Positions 33,182-39,841 of a stretch of 39,841 bases of DNA are shown piece by piece. Made by a program: the position numbers and the translations under genes. The stretch's first letter is position 1; each line of letters opens with the position of its first letter. Origin of the DNA: Gemmatimonadota bacterium (GTDB taxonomy: Bacteria; Gemmatimonadota; Gemmatimonadetes; Longimicrobiales; Gaopeijiaceae). The stretch covers positions 1 to 39,841 of the forward strand of contig JAOTVL010000015.1 of the NCBI GenBank assembly GCA_029863525.1. The letters are read 5' to 3'. The notes beneath the pieces were generated by a model, which made no database searches, was not told where the DNA came from, and saw only the letters and a list, made by a program, of their open reading frames with translations.

Positions 33182-34480
33182 TCAGTCCGACCCGCTCGTG
33201 GCCGTGAGGCGTCGATAGAGGCTCGCGAGCGCGGCCTGGGCGGCCCGCTCGCGAACCGCCTCTCGATCCCCTGCGAAGCGGTGCAGAGTGACCTCTACGT
33301 CGCCTTGAACGGCCGTGGAGATCCATACCGTCCCGACCGGCTTCTCGTCGCTTCCGCCACCCGGCCCCGCGACCCCGGTCACGCCCACGCCCGTCTCCAC
33401 CCCGAGGCGTTCCGCCACGCCCTTCGCGAGCTGGCGCGCGACCGCCTCGGATACGGCCCCGTCTCGCTCCAATCGCTCCCGGTCGACCCCCAACAAATCG
33501 ACCTTCACGGCGTCGTCGTACGCGATCACTCCACCCACGAAGACGTCCGAAGCTCCGGGGCGGTCGGTCAGTCGCTTGCCGACGAGGCCCCCCGTGCAGC
33601 TTTCCGCCACCGCGAGGCGCCAGCCCCGAGCCCGCAGCGCGACGGAAAGCGCATCGGCAATGTCCCCGCTCTCACCTTCGAATCGCCAGGGCCCGAGCAC
33701 GTCGTCCAATGCCCCGAGCAGCCGGTCGAACCGCTCGGCCGCCTCCTGCGCGGTGCCCCCCGCGAGGGTGAAGCGGAGATCTACGCCACGAAGGTCTGGG
33801 AGATAGGCGAGGTCGACGCCGCCGGTCATCTCGCGGCCGAGCGCCTGCAGACGCGGCTCGAGGCGCTGCGCGAGGCTGGTTTCAGCGAGCCCCGTGGTGT
33901 GAATCACACGATGATGGGCGCGATGGCGGCTCTCGGGTCCCAGCCACGCGTCCAGTTCATCCGCGAGATCGCCGGCCGCAATGTCTCTCAGCTCGTGCGG
34001 TACGCCCGGAAGGAGTACGATCCGGGCGCGATCACGAGATAGGAGAATCCCCGGTGCCGTTCCCGACGGGTTCCGAAGCGGTATGGCACCTTCGGGCAGC
34101 TCCGCCTGCCCGAGACTCAACGGCGGCACTTCGTCGTACCCCCCGGCCCTGAAGTGCTCTTCCAGTCGCCGCACGACCGAGTCGACAACGACGAGCCCGA
34201 GACCGAAATGGTCTGCGACCACCGACTTGGTGAGATCGTCCGGCGTCGGCCCCAGGCCCCCCGATAGGATCACGAGATCCGCGGCTTCTAGGGCCCGCTC
34301 GAGCGCCTCATCGATATCGGCGCGACGGTCTCCCACGGTGAATCGCCGGACCACGGTGATCCCGAGTTCCCCCAGCCACCGACCCAACCACGCCGCATTG
34401 GTGTCGACCGTCTCCCCGTACAGCAGTTCATTACCGACGCTGACGATGGCGGCTCGGGGCTGGGCCACAGTCCCCTGCAT
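33182..34480 (-). CDS. cinA: CinA-family protein with nicotinamide-nucleotide amidase domain
   Basis: Two-domain cytosolic enzyme. The N-terminal MoaB/MogA-like domain (about residues 1-170) has GNELLYGETVDTN and ILSGGLGPTPDDLT. The C-terminal PncC domain (about 270-430) has ESCTGGLVGKRLT and GVAGPGGGSDEKPVGTVWI and deamidates nicotinamide mononucleotide; the N-terminal part is linked to ADP-ribose pyrophosphatase activity. It is named for competence induction but is widespread. The 432-residue length fits. Its ATG at 34480 shares one base with the pgsA stop (TGATG), so the pair is coupled. Confidence 0.94.
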   Translation of the reverse strand: MQGTVAQPRAAIVSVGNELLYGETVDTNAAWLGRWLGELGITVVRRFTVGDRRADIDEALERALEAADLVILSGGLGPTPDDLTKSVVADHFGLGLVVVDSVVRRLEEHFRAGGYDEVPPLSLGQAELPEGAIPLRNPSGTAPGILLSRDRARIVLLPGVPHELRDIAAGDLADELDAWLGPESRHRAHHRVIHTTGLAETSLAQRLEPRLQALGREMTGGVDLAYLPDLRGVDLRFTLAGGTAQEAAERFDRLLGALDDVLGPWRFEGESGDIADALSVALRARGWRLAVAESCTGGLVGKRLTDRPGASDVFVGGVIAYDDAVKVDLLGVDRERLERDGAVSEAVARQLAKGVAERLGVETGVGVTGVAGPGGGSDEKPVGTVWISTAVQGDVEVTLHRFAGDREAVRERAAQAALASLYRRLTATSGSD

Positions 34481-35124
34481 CAGTCGTCGATCCCGATCAT
34501 CCTCCGGTAAGACCAGAGATAATCGAGCATCGAGTAGACCGTCAGGACGATGGCCGCCGCCAGCATGATTCCCACCCACGCCCGGAGCCCGTTGGAAAAC
34601 AAGAGCCAAGACACTCCGGACCAGTCATCCCTCGCGGCGACCTCCGCGAGGGGGTACCAGAGAAGAAGGCTCCCGATGAAGAACATCTGGAACATCGCCT
34701 TCCGTTTTCCCGAGGCCCCGGCGGCGATTACGACACCCCGACGTGCCGCGTAGGCACGAAATACGGTGATGAAGAGCTCGCGCCCGAAGATCACCACGAG
34801 TACCCAAAGCGGTAGAGGTCCCCACCATGGCACCGCATCCAACGCCCCACCCCGGTGGGAAATCAGGTAGAAGGGGATCAATGTCACGACGAGGAGGAGC
34901 TTGTCGGCGATCGGGTCGAGGAGCTTACCCATATCGGTAATGAGGTCGTACCGTCGCGCGAGGTACCCGTCCCACACGTCCGAAAGACCCGCTGCCACGA
35001 AGAGGAAGAACGCTGTGAAGCGCGCCCCAAGGTCAGGAGAGAGCGCCAGCCAAAAGATCACCGGGCACACGGCGATGCGCGCGATGGTGATCAGATTCGG
35101 GAGGTTGAGGCGACTCGGTTTCAT
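34480..35124 (-). CDS. pgsA: CDP-diacylglycerol-glycerol-3-phosphate 3-phosphatidyltransferase
   Basis: Inner-membrane enzyme making phosphatidylglycerol phosphate, the precursor of phosphatidylglycerol and cardiolipin. The 214-residue product has several membrane helices. Its complete CDP-alcohol phosphotransferase motif reads D49, D52-G53, A56-R57, G66, D70 and D74. The N-terminal LNLPNLITIARI is typical of PgsA. At 214 residues it is a little long at the C-terminus. pgsA-cinA is a common bacterial pair; here the genes overlap by one base. The identity as PgsA rather than another CDP-alcohol transferase rests on that pairing and the N-terminal pattern. Confidence 0.93.
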   Translation of the reverse strand: MKPSRLNLPNLITIARIAVCPVIFWLALSPDLGARFTAFFLFVAAGLSDVWDGYLARRYDLITDMGKLLDPIADKLLLVVTLIPFYLISHRGGALDAVPWWGPLPLWVLVVIFGRELFITVFRAYAARRGVVIAAGASGKRKAMFQMFFIGSLLLWYPLAEVAARDDWSGVSWLLFSNGLRAWVGIMLAAAIVLTVYSMLDYLWSYRRMIGIDD

Positions 35125-35134
35125 GCGGCGAACC

Positions 35135-35164
35135 GTCGAGTCGCGCGTCGAGTCGCGCGTCGAG
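35135..35164. repeat. Short tandem repeat upstream of pgsA
   Basis: The 12-base unit GTCGAGTCGCGC is present twice and then half again (GTCGAG). It lies 10 bp upstream of the pgsA start, in the gap after mglA. No binding factor can be named; slippage could vary the spacing of any control site. Confidence 0.7.
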
Positions 35165-35210
35165 CGGCCCGCCCGTGGCTACCCGAGCCGTGGTAGTCTG
35201 CCACGAGCTC

Positions 35211-35789
35211 CTACGAGAGCTCTTCGACGACCAGCTTGCTCACGCACGACAGCGTCTCGAAGACGCCCGACCCCTCAATGGCGACGGCCTCGAAGTCCGG
35301 CACGCCCATCGGATTGATCTGCGCTCGAAGATCTTCGGGAGCGAGAATGTCGTCGAGGTCACGCTTGTTGTACTGGATGGCGAACGGAATCGTCTCGAGG
35401 TCGTAGCCGTAGGTCTCGAGGTTCTCGTAGAGGTTGTGCATCGACTCGATATTGGCCTCGGCACGCGACGCCTGGGAGTCGGCGACGAACACGATGCCGT
35501 CGACACCCTTCAAGATGAGGCGGCGACTCGCGTTGTAGTATACCTGACCGGGCACTGTGTAGAGATGGAAACGCGTTTTGAAGCCTCGAACCTCACCCAA
35601 ATCGATCGGGAGGAAGTCGAAGAACAGGGTCCGCTCGGTCTCCGTGGCGAGGGAGATCATCTTGCCCTTCGTCTCCGGATTCACCCTCGAATAGATGTAT
35701 TCGAGGTTGGTGGTCTTCCCACCAAGACCGGTCCCGTAATACACGATCTTACAGTTGATCTCACGCGAAGCGTAGTTGATCATCGACAT
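35211..35789 (-). CDS. mglA: MglA-type small Ras-like GTPase
   Basis: Cytosolic Ras-like GTPase that sets cell polarity and gliding or twitching motility in Myxococcus and has relatives in many bacteria. In 192 residues all key positions match MglA: P-loop GTGLGGKT (19-26), Arg53 ([10 protein letters not shown]), TVPGQ with Thr78 and Gln82, and NKRD (141-144). Thr78 replaces the Asp of the Walker B in ordinary Ras proteins, as in MglA. The ATG at 35789 has GGGGAGG 12 bases upstream; ATG at 35783 is a second choice. No MglB or motility genes are nearby. Upstream on the same strand lie a small membrane protein, recR, ybaB and dnaX. The cellular role in this organism is unknown. Confidence 0.93.
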   Translation of the reverse strand: MSMINYASREINCKIVYYGTGLGGKTTNLEYIYSRVNPETKGKMISLATETERTLFFDFLPIDLGEVRGFKTRFHLYTVPGQVYYNASRRLILKGVDGIVFVADSQASRAEANIESMHNLYENLETYGYDLETIPFAIQYNKRDLDDILAPEDLRAQINPMGVPDFEAVAIEGSGVFETLSCVSKLVVEELS

Positions 35790-35888
35790 GGGTCGACGCT
35801 ACCTCCCCAATTGTGTGCTTCGTGCGGTCACGGGATCTCCGATTCGATCCTGAAGAAAAGGGCACGGGGGGCCGACATCCCGCGCGCG

Positions 35889-35927
35889 CCGAGTTGTCCA
35901 AGAACGGACGACAGTCCCTAAACTCGG
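35889..35927. promoter_or_regulatory. Inverted repeats in the mglA leader region
   Basis: Outer arms CCGAGTT (35889-35895) and AACTCGG (35921-35927) are perfect, and an inner GTCC-N6-GGAC stem (35896-35909) lies next to the first arm. They sit about 100 bp before the mglA start in a 170-bp gap. An operator, a structured leader or a terminator for the upstream gene are all possible. There is no U-run. Confidence 0.35.
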
Positions 35928-35959
35928 CACGCCCGACGGTAGGGGCAAGGTTCCCGACT

Positions 35960-36280
35960 TCAAGCGGATTCCGCGGTCGCCGGGATCTCCCGTTGATCGG
36001 CTTCGTCCAACATCCGGTCGATGATCGATTGGGCCCGCTCGCGGAGCAGCTTGCGGGGTTCCCATGCCATGAAATCCCGCAGAAGGCGAATGAGATCGAT
36101 CGAGGCCGGCTCGCGGCTGATATGCCCGAGAGCGGCGAGTCGCTTGAAGGCTCGCGGACTGAACAGATCCCGTTGATAGCGCGAGATCTGCCCGCGAATG
36201 ATGATCGCGGCAAGCGCACCCGCGGCGGCGGCCGCGAGCACGGTGAGTCCAGCAGTCTTGAGGCGTTTGTCCATCATCAC
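35960..36280 (-). CDS. Small single-pass membrane protein of unknown function
   Basis: A 106-residue protein with an N-terminal transmembrane helix (about residues 10-28, Ala-rich) and a soluble, helical remainder. The remainder has a pattern like HISREPASIDLIRLLRDFMAWEPRKLLRER and basic and acidic residues, which may be a short alpha-helical repeat. The ATG overlaps the recR stop (ATGA), so it is translated with recR. No family is recognised. The gene is probably real because of the coupling and the absence of a better frame. Confidence 0.75.
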   Translation of the reverse strand: MMMDKRLKTAGLTVLAAAAAGALAAIIIRGQISRYQRDLFSPRAFKRLAALGHISREPASIDLIRLLRDFMAWEPRKLLRERAQSIIDRMLDEADQREIPATAESA

Positions 36281-36870
36281 ATTTCGCGGCGGCCCGCGAG
36301 GGCCTGGGCGATCGTTGTCCCATCAACGTATTCGAGATCGCTCCCGACCGGAATGCCGCGAGCCAAACGGGTCACGCGGGGCCCGAGAGGGCGGATCTCC
36401 TGCTCGAGGTAGACCGACGTCGCCTCCCCCTCGACCGAGGCGTTGGTCGCCACGATCACCTCCCGTATCTCACCCCCTGCTGCGTCGATACGTCTCAAGA
36501 GCGCAGAGATGTTGAGCTCGTCCGGTCCGATTCCGTCCAGGGGGGACAGGCGCCCTCCGAGCACGTGAAAGAGGCCCCGATATTGGCCGGTCCGCTCGAT
36601 GGCGCCGACCTCGAACGCTTCCTCCACCACACAGAGCAGCGTGCGGTCGCGGCGGGGGTTCTGACAGATCTCGCAAATCTCGCGCTCTGAGAAGTTGCCG
36701 CATACGTCGCACGACCGGACCTTGTCGGCGAGATCGACGAGGGCCCGCGCGATGCGGCGAGGATCCTCTTTCGAGCCCTTCATCAGGTGATGCACGAGGC
36801 GCAGCGCGGTCTTCGAGCCGATCCCCGGTAGGCGCGATAACTCTTCCGTGAGCCGTTCGATTGCGGACAT
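36277..36870 (-). CDS. recR: Recombination mediator protein RecR
   Basis: Ring-forming DNA-binding protein that loads RecA onto SSB-coated gaps with RecO (and RecF). The 197-residue product has the N-terminal helix-hairpin-helix (LSRLPGIGSKTALRL), a C4 zinc finger (Cys54, Cys57, Cys66, Cys69) and a Toprim domain (CVVEEAFEVGAIERTG, then VIVATNASVEGEATSVYL). The C-terminus ending EYVDGTTIAQAL is the family tail. It lies 48 bp after ybaB in the conserved dnaX-ybaB-recR order. Confidence 0.97.
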   Translation of the reverse strand: MSAIERLTEELSRLPGIGSKTALRLVHHLMKGSKEDPRRIARALVDLADKVRSCDVCGNFSEREICEICQNPRRDRTLLCVVEEAFEVGAIERTGQYRGLFHVLGGRLSPLDGIGPDELNISALLRRIDAAGGEIREVIVATNASVEGEATSVYLEQEIRPLGPRVTRLARGIPVGSDLEYVDGTTIAQALAGRREM

Positions 36871-36918
36871 GCGTGGCGCGTCGTCTGGGTCGAGGTGGCG
36901 GCGGCGCCGGAGCGAACG

Positions 36919-37245
36919 CTAGAAGAGCTTCGGAAGCCCCGGGATATTCATGGGCAGTCCGCCCGTGGCCTTGCGCATCTCTTGCTCGTACTCGGCCTGG
37001 GCCTTGTTCTGCGCCTCGGAGATCGCCGCGAGAACCAGATCCTCGAGCATCTCCACGTCCCGCGGGTCGACACAGGTCGGGTCGATCTGAACGCGCTGGG
37101 CGTGCCCTTTACCGTCGACGGTGACCGTTACCATGCCGCCACCCGAGGAAGCCGAGATCGACTTGGATTCGAGCGACTCCTGGAGCTCGGTCATCTTCGA
37201 CTGGAGCTGCTGGCTCAACTGCATGAGCTGAGAAAGGTCGGTCAT
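36919..37245 (-). CDS. ybaB: YbaB/EbfC nucleoid-associated protein
   Basis: Small DNA-binding protein of the dnaX-ybaB-recR neighbourhood. The 108 residues show the family pattern: helical MQLSQQLQSKMTELQESL, a beta centre (GMVTVTVDGKGHAQRVQIDP), then DVEMLEDLVLAAISEAQNKA. It dimerises into a tweezer shape in known members and binds DNA with little sequence preference. It lies 36 bp after dnaX and 48 bp before recR. Confidence 0.96.
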   Translation of the reverse strand: MTDLSQLMQLSQQLQSKMTELQESLESKSISASSGGGMVTVTVDGKGHAQRVQIDPTCVDPRDVEMLEDLVLAAISEAQNKAQAEYEQEMRKATGGLPMNIPGLPKLF

Positions 37246-37281
37246 GGCGCATCGGGGTGCTGCGGGGAGGGAGCCCCGTGG

Positions 37282-38937
37282 TCAGTCCATGAGCTCCAAG
37301 TCGAGTTCTTCTACCGCCCGCTCCAGGCGGGGTTCCTGGCGAAACAAGGCCTTCAACGTGTCGGATCGGACCTCGTCGAGGGTCACCCTCGAGGCCGGAG
37401 CCTCCTCCCCGAGGGGCCGCTCGATCGCCAGCTCCGGCCCCGGATCCATATACCGGGAAAGCCCGTCCCGGATGTGCCGGATCACGGTCGCTTCGGCCAA
37501 GCGCTCTTGTGCCGGACCCGGCAGGGGAAGGATGGAGAGACGCCCTGGAGCGTCCGCTCGCACCTGGGCCGTCCTCAGGAACGCGCTGAGCCCCTTCGGG
37601 AGGTCGGCGCCGTCGTCGAGCCACCAGTTCCACGCCTCCACAGGGTCGTCCGTTCGTCGCGATTGAGGGGACGCCGGGCGTGTCGACGTGACGACCGGTG
37701 ACGCAGATGGAAGGGCCGCGTCGGCATCCCGGCGAGGCTCGGCACCTCCAGACGGGCCTCCGGTCCCCGCGCCACCTCCCGCCGTGGGTGCGCCTCCGAG
37801 CGCGCCGATCAGTTCCTCCAACGACACGGTTCGGTCGAGGAAGCTCATCCGAAGAAGTAGCATCTCGATCGGCAAGCGTGGGTTGGGACTCCGACGAAGG
37901 CTGCCCTGACTCTCGAGGTCCGCCGCCGACGAGAGCATGCGAACCAGGTCACCCGGCGCGAATCGAGCGGCGCGCTCGAGGAGCTGGGCGCGCATGTCCG
38001 GCTGCACGTCGACGTCCGCGTCCGGCGCCAACCGGAGCCGGAGCAGGACGCGCAGGATGTCGAGGAGGCCGTGATAGAACTCCACCAGGTCGTACCCCTC
38101 GTCGACGAGCGACTGCACGAGCCCGAAGACCTCTTCGTGACGGCCCTCCGCGAGGATGTCGAGGAGCTCGATGTACCGCTCCTCCTCCACGAGGCCCAGC
38201 ACGTGGCGCACCGAGTCGAGATCGACTTCGCCTCCGGTGAGCGAAAGGACCTGGTCGAGGAGCGACAGCGCGTCGCGCATCCCCCCGTCTGCCTTACGGG
38301 CGATGACCCGGAGCGCGTCCTCGGATGCCTTGCTTCCCTCTGCGCCCAAGACCCGCTGCAGCTGGGCGACGATGTCCCTGACGCCGATGCGGCGGAAGTC
38401 GAAGCGCTGGCAGCGAGAGAGGATCGGCGCGGCGGCCTGCTGGATCTTCTGGGGCTCAGTCGTCGCGAAGACGAAGATCACCCGCGGAGGTGGCTCCTCG
38501 AGGATCTTGAGGAGCGCGTTCCACGCCTCGCGGGTGAGCATATGCGCCTCGTCTACAATGTAGACCTTGGTGCGGCCATCCGCAGACGGGGAATACATGG
38601 CGCGCTCGCGAAGATCACGCGCGTCATCCACCCCACGGTTCGACGCCGCGTCGATCTCCACTACGTCCAGCGCCGTGTGACCACCCCAAATTCGCCCACA
38701 GCTGTCGCACGTCCCGCACGGCTCACCGTCGTCGCCCCGGTTGGGGCAGTTGAGTGCCATCGCAAGCACCCTCGCCAGCGTCGTTTTGCCGACCCCGCGG
38801 GGCCCACAAAAGAGGTAGGCGTGACCGACGCGATCGGTGGCGACGGCGCGCCGGAGCGTCTCGGAGACGTGCTCCTGAGTCGATACCTCGGCGAAGGAGC
38901 GCGGCCGATGCTTTCGTGCTAACGCTTTGTGAGTCAA
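37282..38937 (-). CDS. dnaX: DNA polymerase III subunit gamma/tau
   Basis: Clamp-loader ATPase of the replicative polymerase. The 551-residue product has Walker A GPRGVGKT (45-52), a zinc module with Cys64, 74, 77 and 80, Walker B VYIVDEAH (125-132), the SRC motif (174-176) and a Gly/Pro/Ala-rich hinge (about 375-430) before the tau-specific end. The start is TTG at 38937; an in-frame stop lies seven codons upstream and GGGG lies about 8 bases before it, so a longer product is excluded. No ATG fits the conserved N-terminus (HKALARKHRPRSF). No slippery A-run for a gamma form was noticed. It lies just downstream of the SRP RNA gene. Confidence 0.96.
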   Translation of the reverse strand: MTHKALARKHRPRSFAEVSTQEHVSETLRRAVATDRVGHAYLFCGPRGVGKTTLARVLAMALNCPNRGDDGEPCGTCDSCGRIWGGHTALDVVEIDAASNRGVDDARDLRERAMYSPSADGRTKVYIVDEAHMLTREAWNALLKILEEPPPRVIFVFATTEPQKIQQAAAPILSRCQRFDFRRIGVRDIVAQLQRVLGAEGSKASEDALRVIARKADGGMRDALSLLDQVLSLTGGEVDLDSVRHVLGLVEEERYIELLDILAEGRHEEVFGLVQSLVDEGYDLVEFYHGLLDILRVLLRLRLAPDADVDVQPDMRAQLLERAARFAPGDLVRMLSSAADLESQGSLRRSPNPRLPIEMLLLRMSFLDRTVSLEELIGALGGAPTAGGGAGTGGPSGGAEPRRDADAALPSASPVVTSTRPASPQSRRTDDPVEAWNWWLDDGADLPKGLSAFLRTAQVRADAPGRLSILPLPGPAQERLAEATVIRHIRDGLSRYMDPGPELAIERPLGEEAPASRVTLDEVRSDTLKALFRQEPRLERAVEELDLELMD

Positions 38938-38969
38938 ACGCTTGACCCCGATCGCTTAACACATGGGTA

Positions 38970-38987
38970 GAATAAAAATGCCCCAGG
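38970..38987 (-). terminator. Terminator at the SRP RNA 3' end
   Basis: On the minus strand, the 3' arm of the SRP RNA closing helix (CCTGGGGC, 38987-38980) is followed by ATTTTTATTC (38979-38970). A GC-rich helix followed by a U-run is the usual way such RNA genes end. Some read-through into dnaX, 43 bp on, is possible. Confidence 0.6.
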
Positions 38988-39075
38988 CGACCCGCAGCGA
39001 CGATCACCGCACTTACCGCTGCTACCTGCGGGGTCCTGACGGGATTCGTGAGCTTTCGCCCTGCGGACCTGGGGC
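38980..39075 (-). ncRNA. ffs: Signal recognition particle RNA (4.5S type)
   Basis: RNA core of the bacterial signal recognition particle, which binds Ffh and targets nascent membrane proteins. The 96-nt RNA begins GCCCCAGG and ends CCTGGGGC, an 8-bp closing helix. The strongly conserved SRP elements GTCAGG and AGCAGCGGTAAG are present and face each other across the apical helix. The loop there is odd: ACC-CCGCA-GGT, a 5-base loop instead of the usual GGAA tetraloop. The gene has a clear promoter 8 bases upstream and a U-run terminator. ffs next to dnaX-ybaB-recR is also seen in Bacillus. Confidence 0.9.
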
Positions 39076-39082
39076 ACGCCGG

Positions 39083-39111
39083 AAGCTACCCGAGCCGTCG
39101 GGGGAGGTCAA
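39083..39111 (-). promoter_or_regulatory. Promoter of the SRP RNA gene
   Basis: On the minus strand, TTGACC (39111-39106) and TAGCTT (39088-39083) are 17 bases apart. The RNA 5' end at 39075 is 8 bases after the -10, as expected. The -10 resembles TAACTT of the rplM promoter, so this lineage may favour TA-purine-CTT. Read-through may also serve dnaX. Confidence 0.75.
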
Positions 39112-39171
39112 CGCGCTCCGGCCGTCCCAAGGGGGCATCGTCGAGCCCCGAGCCCGCTTCGATCTTTCTCG

Positions 39172-39558
39172 ATGGCACTCTCGCCACGTTATGGTCCCCA
39201 CGACCTCGGTGCGTGGGGTGAACGGATCGCAGCCGCCCGGCTGAAGGACGCCGGTTGGTGCGTGGCCGATGCCAACGTACGGCTGGGACGCCGGGAGATC
39301 GATCTGGTGATTCGGAGACCCCGGGTGATCGCATTCGTCGAGGTGAAGACGAGGAGCGGGGCGGACTTCGGCTCTCCGGCAGAAGCCGTAAACTGGCGGA
39401 AACGCCGCGAAATCGAAGCCGTCGCCGCCTGGTACCTCGATCGACGGGAACTCGCCGACATCGACGTCCGGTTCGATGTTGTCGCGATCGTCGCGGGGCC
39501 CGGCCGGCGCGTCGTTCACTACACCCACATCGAGGACGCGTGGCGACCTGGCTGGTAA
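39172..39558 (+). CDS. yraN: YraN-family (UPF0102) endonuclease-like protein
   Basis: Small PD-(D/E)xK-fold protein resembling Holliday-junction resolvases; the bacterial role is unclear. The 128 residues show the conserved GAWGERIAAARLKDAGW start, RLGRREIDLVIRR (catalytic-type Glu-x-Asp), and IAFVEVKTRSGADFGSPAEAV (the E-x-K element). Length is typical. The ATG at 39172 has no clear ribosome site. It is divergent from the SRP RNA gene (about 95 bp) and ends 1 bp from the convergent DAHP synthase stop. Confidence 0.93.
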   Translation: MALSPRYGPHDLGAWGERIAAARLKDAGWCVADANVRLGRREIDLVIRRPRVIAFVEVKTRSGADFGSPAEAVNWRKRREIEAVAAWYLDRRELADIDVRFDVVAIVAGPGRRVVHYTHIEDAWRPGW

Positions 39559-39559
39559 G

Positions 39560-39841
39560 TCAGGTCGCGACCGCGGCCTCGAGCGGGCTGGTGATGTCTC
39601 GGTCGATGGCCCGGGCGATGACCCGGATCTGGTCCATCAGTTCCTGAAACTGCTCGGGATAGAGCGATTGGGCCCCGTCCGATATCGCCGTGGGCGGATC
39701 GGCGTGCACCTCGATCATCAGGCCGTCTGCTCCGGCGGCCACCGCGGCTCGCCCCATGGGGATCACCTTCGACCGCAGACCCGTCCCGTGGCTCGGATCG
39801 GCGATGATCGGCAGATGCGAGAGCGATTTCACCACGGGGAT
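39560..39841 (-). CDS. 3-Deoxy-7-phosphoheptulonate synthase (DAHP synthase), C-terminal part
   Basis: Catalyses the first step of the shikimate pathway, joining phosphoenolpyruvate and erythrose 4-phosphate. Only the last 93 residues lie in the window. They show [16 protein letters not shown] (metal-binding His) and [20 protein letters not shown], then the C-terminal helix [18 protein letters not shown], as in the type I-beta class (AroF/AroG-like). The gene begins beyond the window edge. Whether a regulatory ACT or chorismate-mutase domain is attached cannot be seen. Confidence 0.92.
   Translation of the reverse strand: MPVVKSLSHLPIIADPSHGTGLRSKVIPMGRAAVAAGADGLMIEVHADPPTAISDGAQSLYPEQFQELMDQIRVIARAIDRDITSPLEAAVAT

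Noticed and set aside
1-39841. tRNA, rRNA, CRISPR, IS elements, phage or toxin-antitoxin genes
   Set aside because: None was recognised on either strand; gaps are short and filled by promoters, hairpins or nothing distinctive.

Overview
The window is a gene-dense (no intergenic gap over about 210 bp), GC-rich stretch of bacterial chromosome. It is mostly housekeeping genes. There are no insertion sequences, phage genes, tRNAs, rRNAs or CRISPR arrays. The cell is diderm: it has a TolC-type outer-membrane factor, an HlyD/MacA adaptor and NtrY/NtrX-like two-component proteins. A short RpoD without region 1.1, a bacillithiol-type deacetylase (BshB1), split pnt genes and an MglA GTPase together point to Gemmatimonadota or a related GC-rich lineage. 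That placement is inference; no rRNA is present.

Layout. (1) 1-5113, minus: lepB, the primary-type sigma factor, rplM-rpsI, rpsB, tsf and the start of pyrH, with a strong promoter before rplM and an intrinsic terminator between rpsB and tsf. (2) 5245-11482: a secreted matrixin-like protease on plus, then a minus block of ntrX, an LmeA-like anchored protein, thpR, mscS and comM. (3) 11535-14429, plus: the proton-translocating transhydrogenase pntAA-pntAB-pntB behind a promoter with an operator-like inverted repeat; pntAB carries an apparent frameshift. (4) 14479-20736, minus: a very large NtrY-like sensor kinase, an orphan RsbRD-type helical sensor domain and a PLP amino-acid decarboxylase. 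(5) 20679-28567, plus: a creatininase-fold protein with an altered metal site, a secreted protein, a TolC/MacA/two-FtsX-permease efflux set without an ATPase, and bshB1. (6) 28589-31283: a stand-alone HIRAN-like protein on minus, then cysteine desulfurase and mnmA on plus, which together supply and use sulfur for tRNA 2-thiouridine. (7) 31298-39111, minus: cinA-grpE-dnaJ, pgsA, mglA, a small membrane protein, recR, ybaB, dnaX and the SRP RNA gene with its own promoter. (8) 39172-39841: yraN on plus and the C-terminal end of a DAHP synthase on minus.

No clearly new multi-gene system is evident. The best leads are the SRP RNA whose apical loop lacks the usual GGAA tetraloop, the pntAB frameshift with the operator-like repeat upstream of pnt, the giant kinase with its unusual operon partners, the creatininase homologue with an Asp-to-Asn change, and MglA next to a recombination/replication operon.
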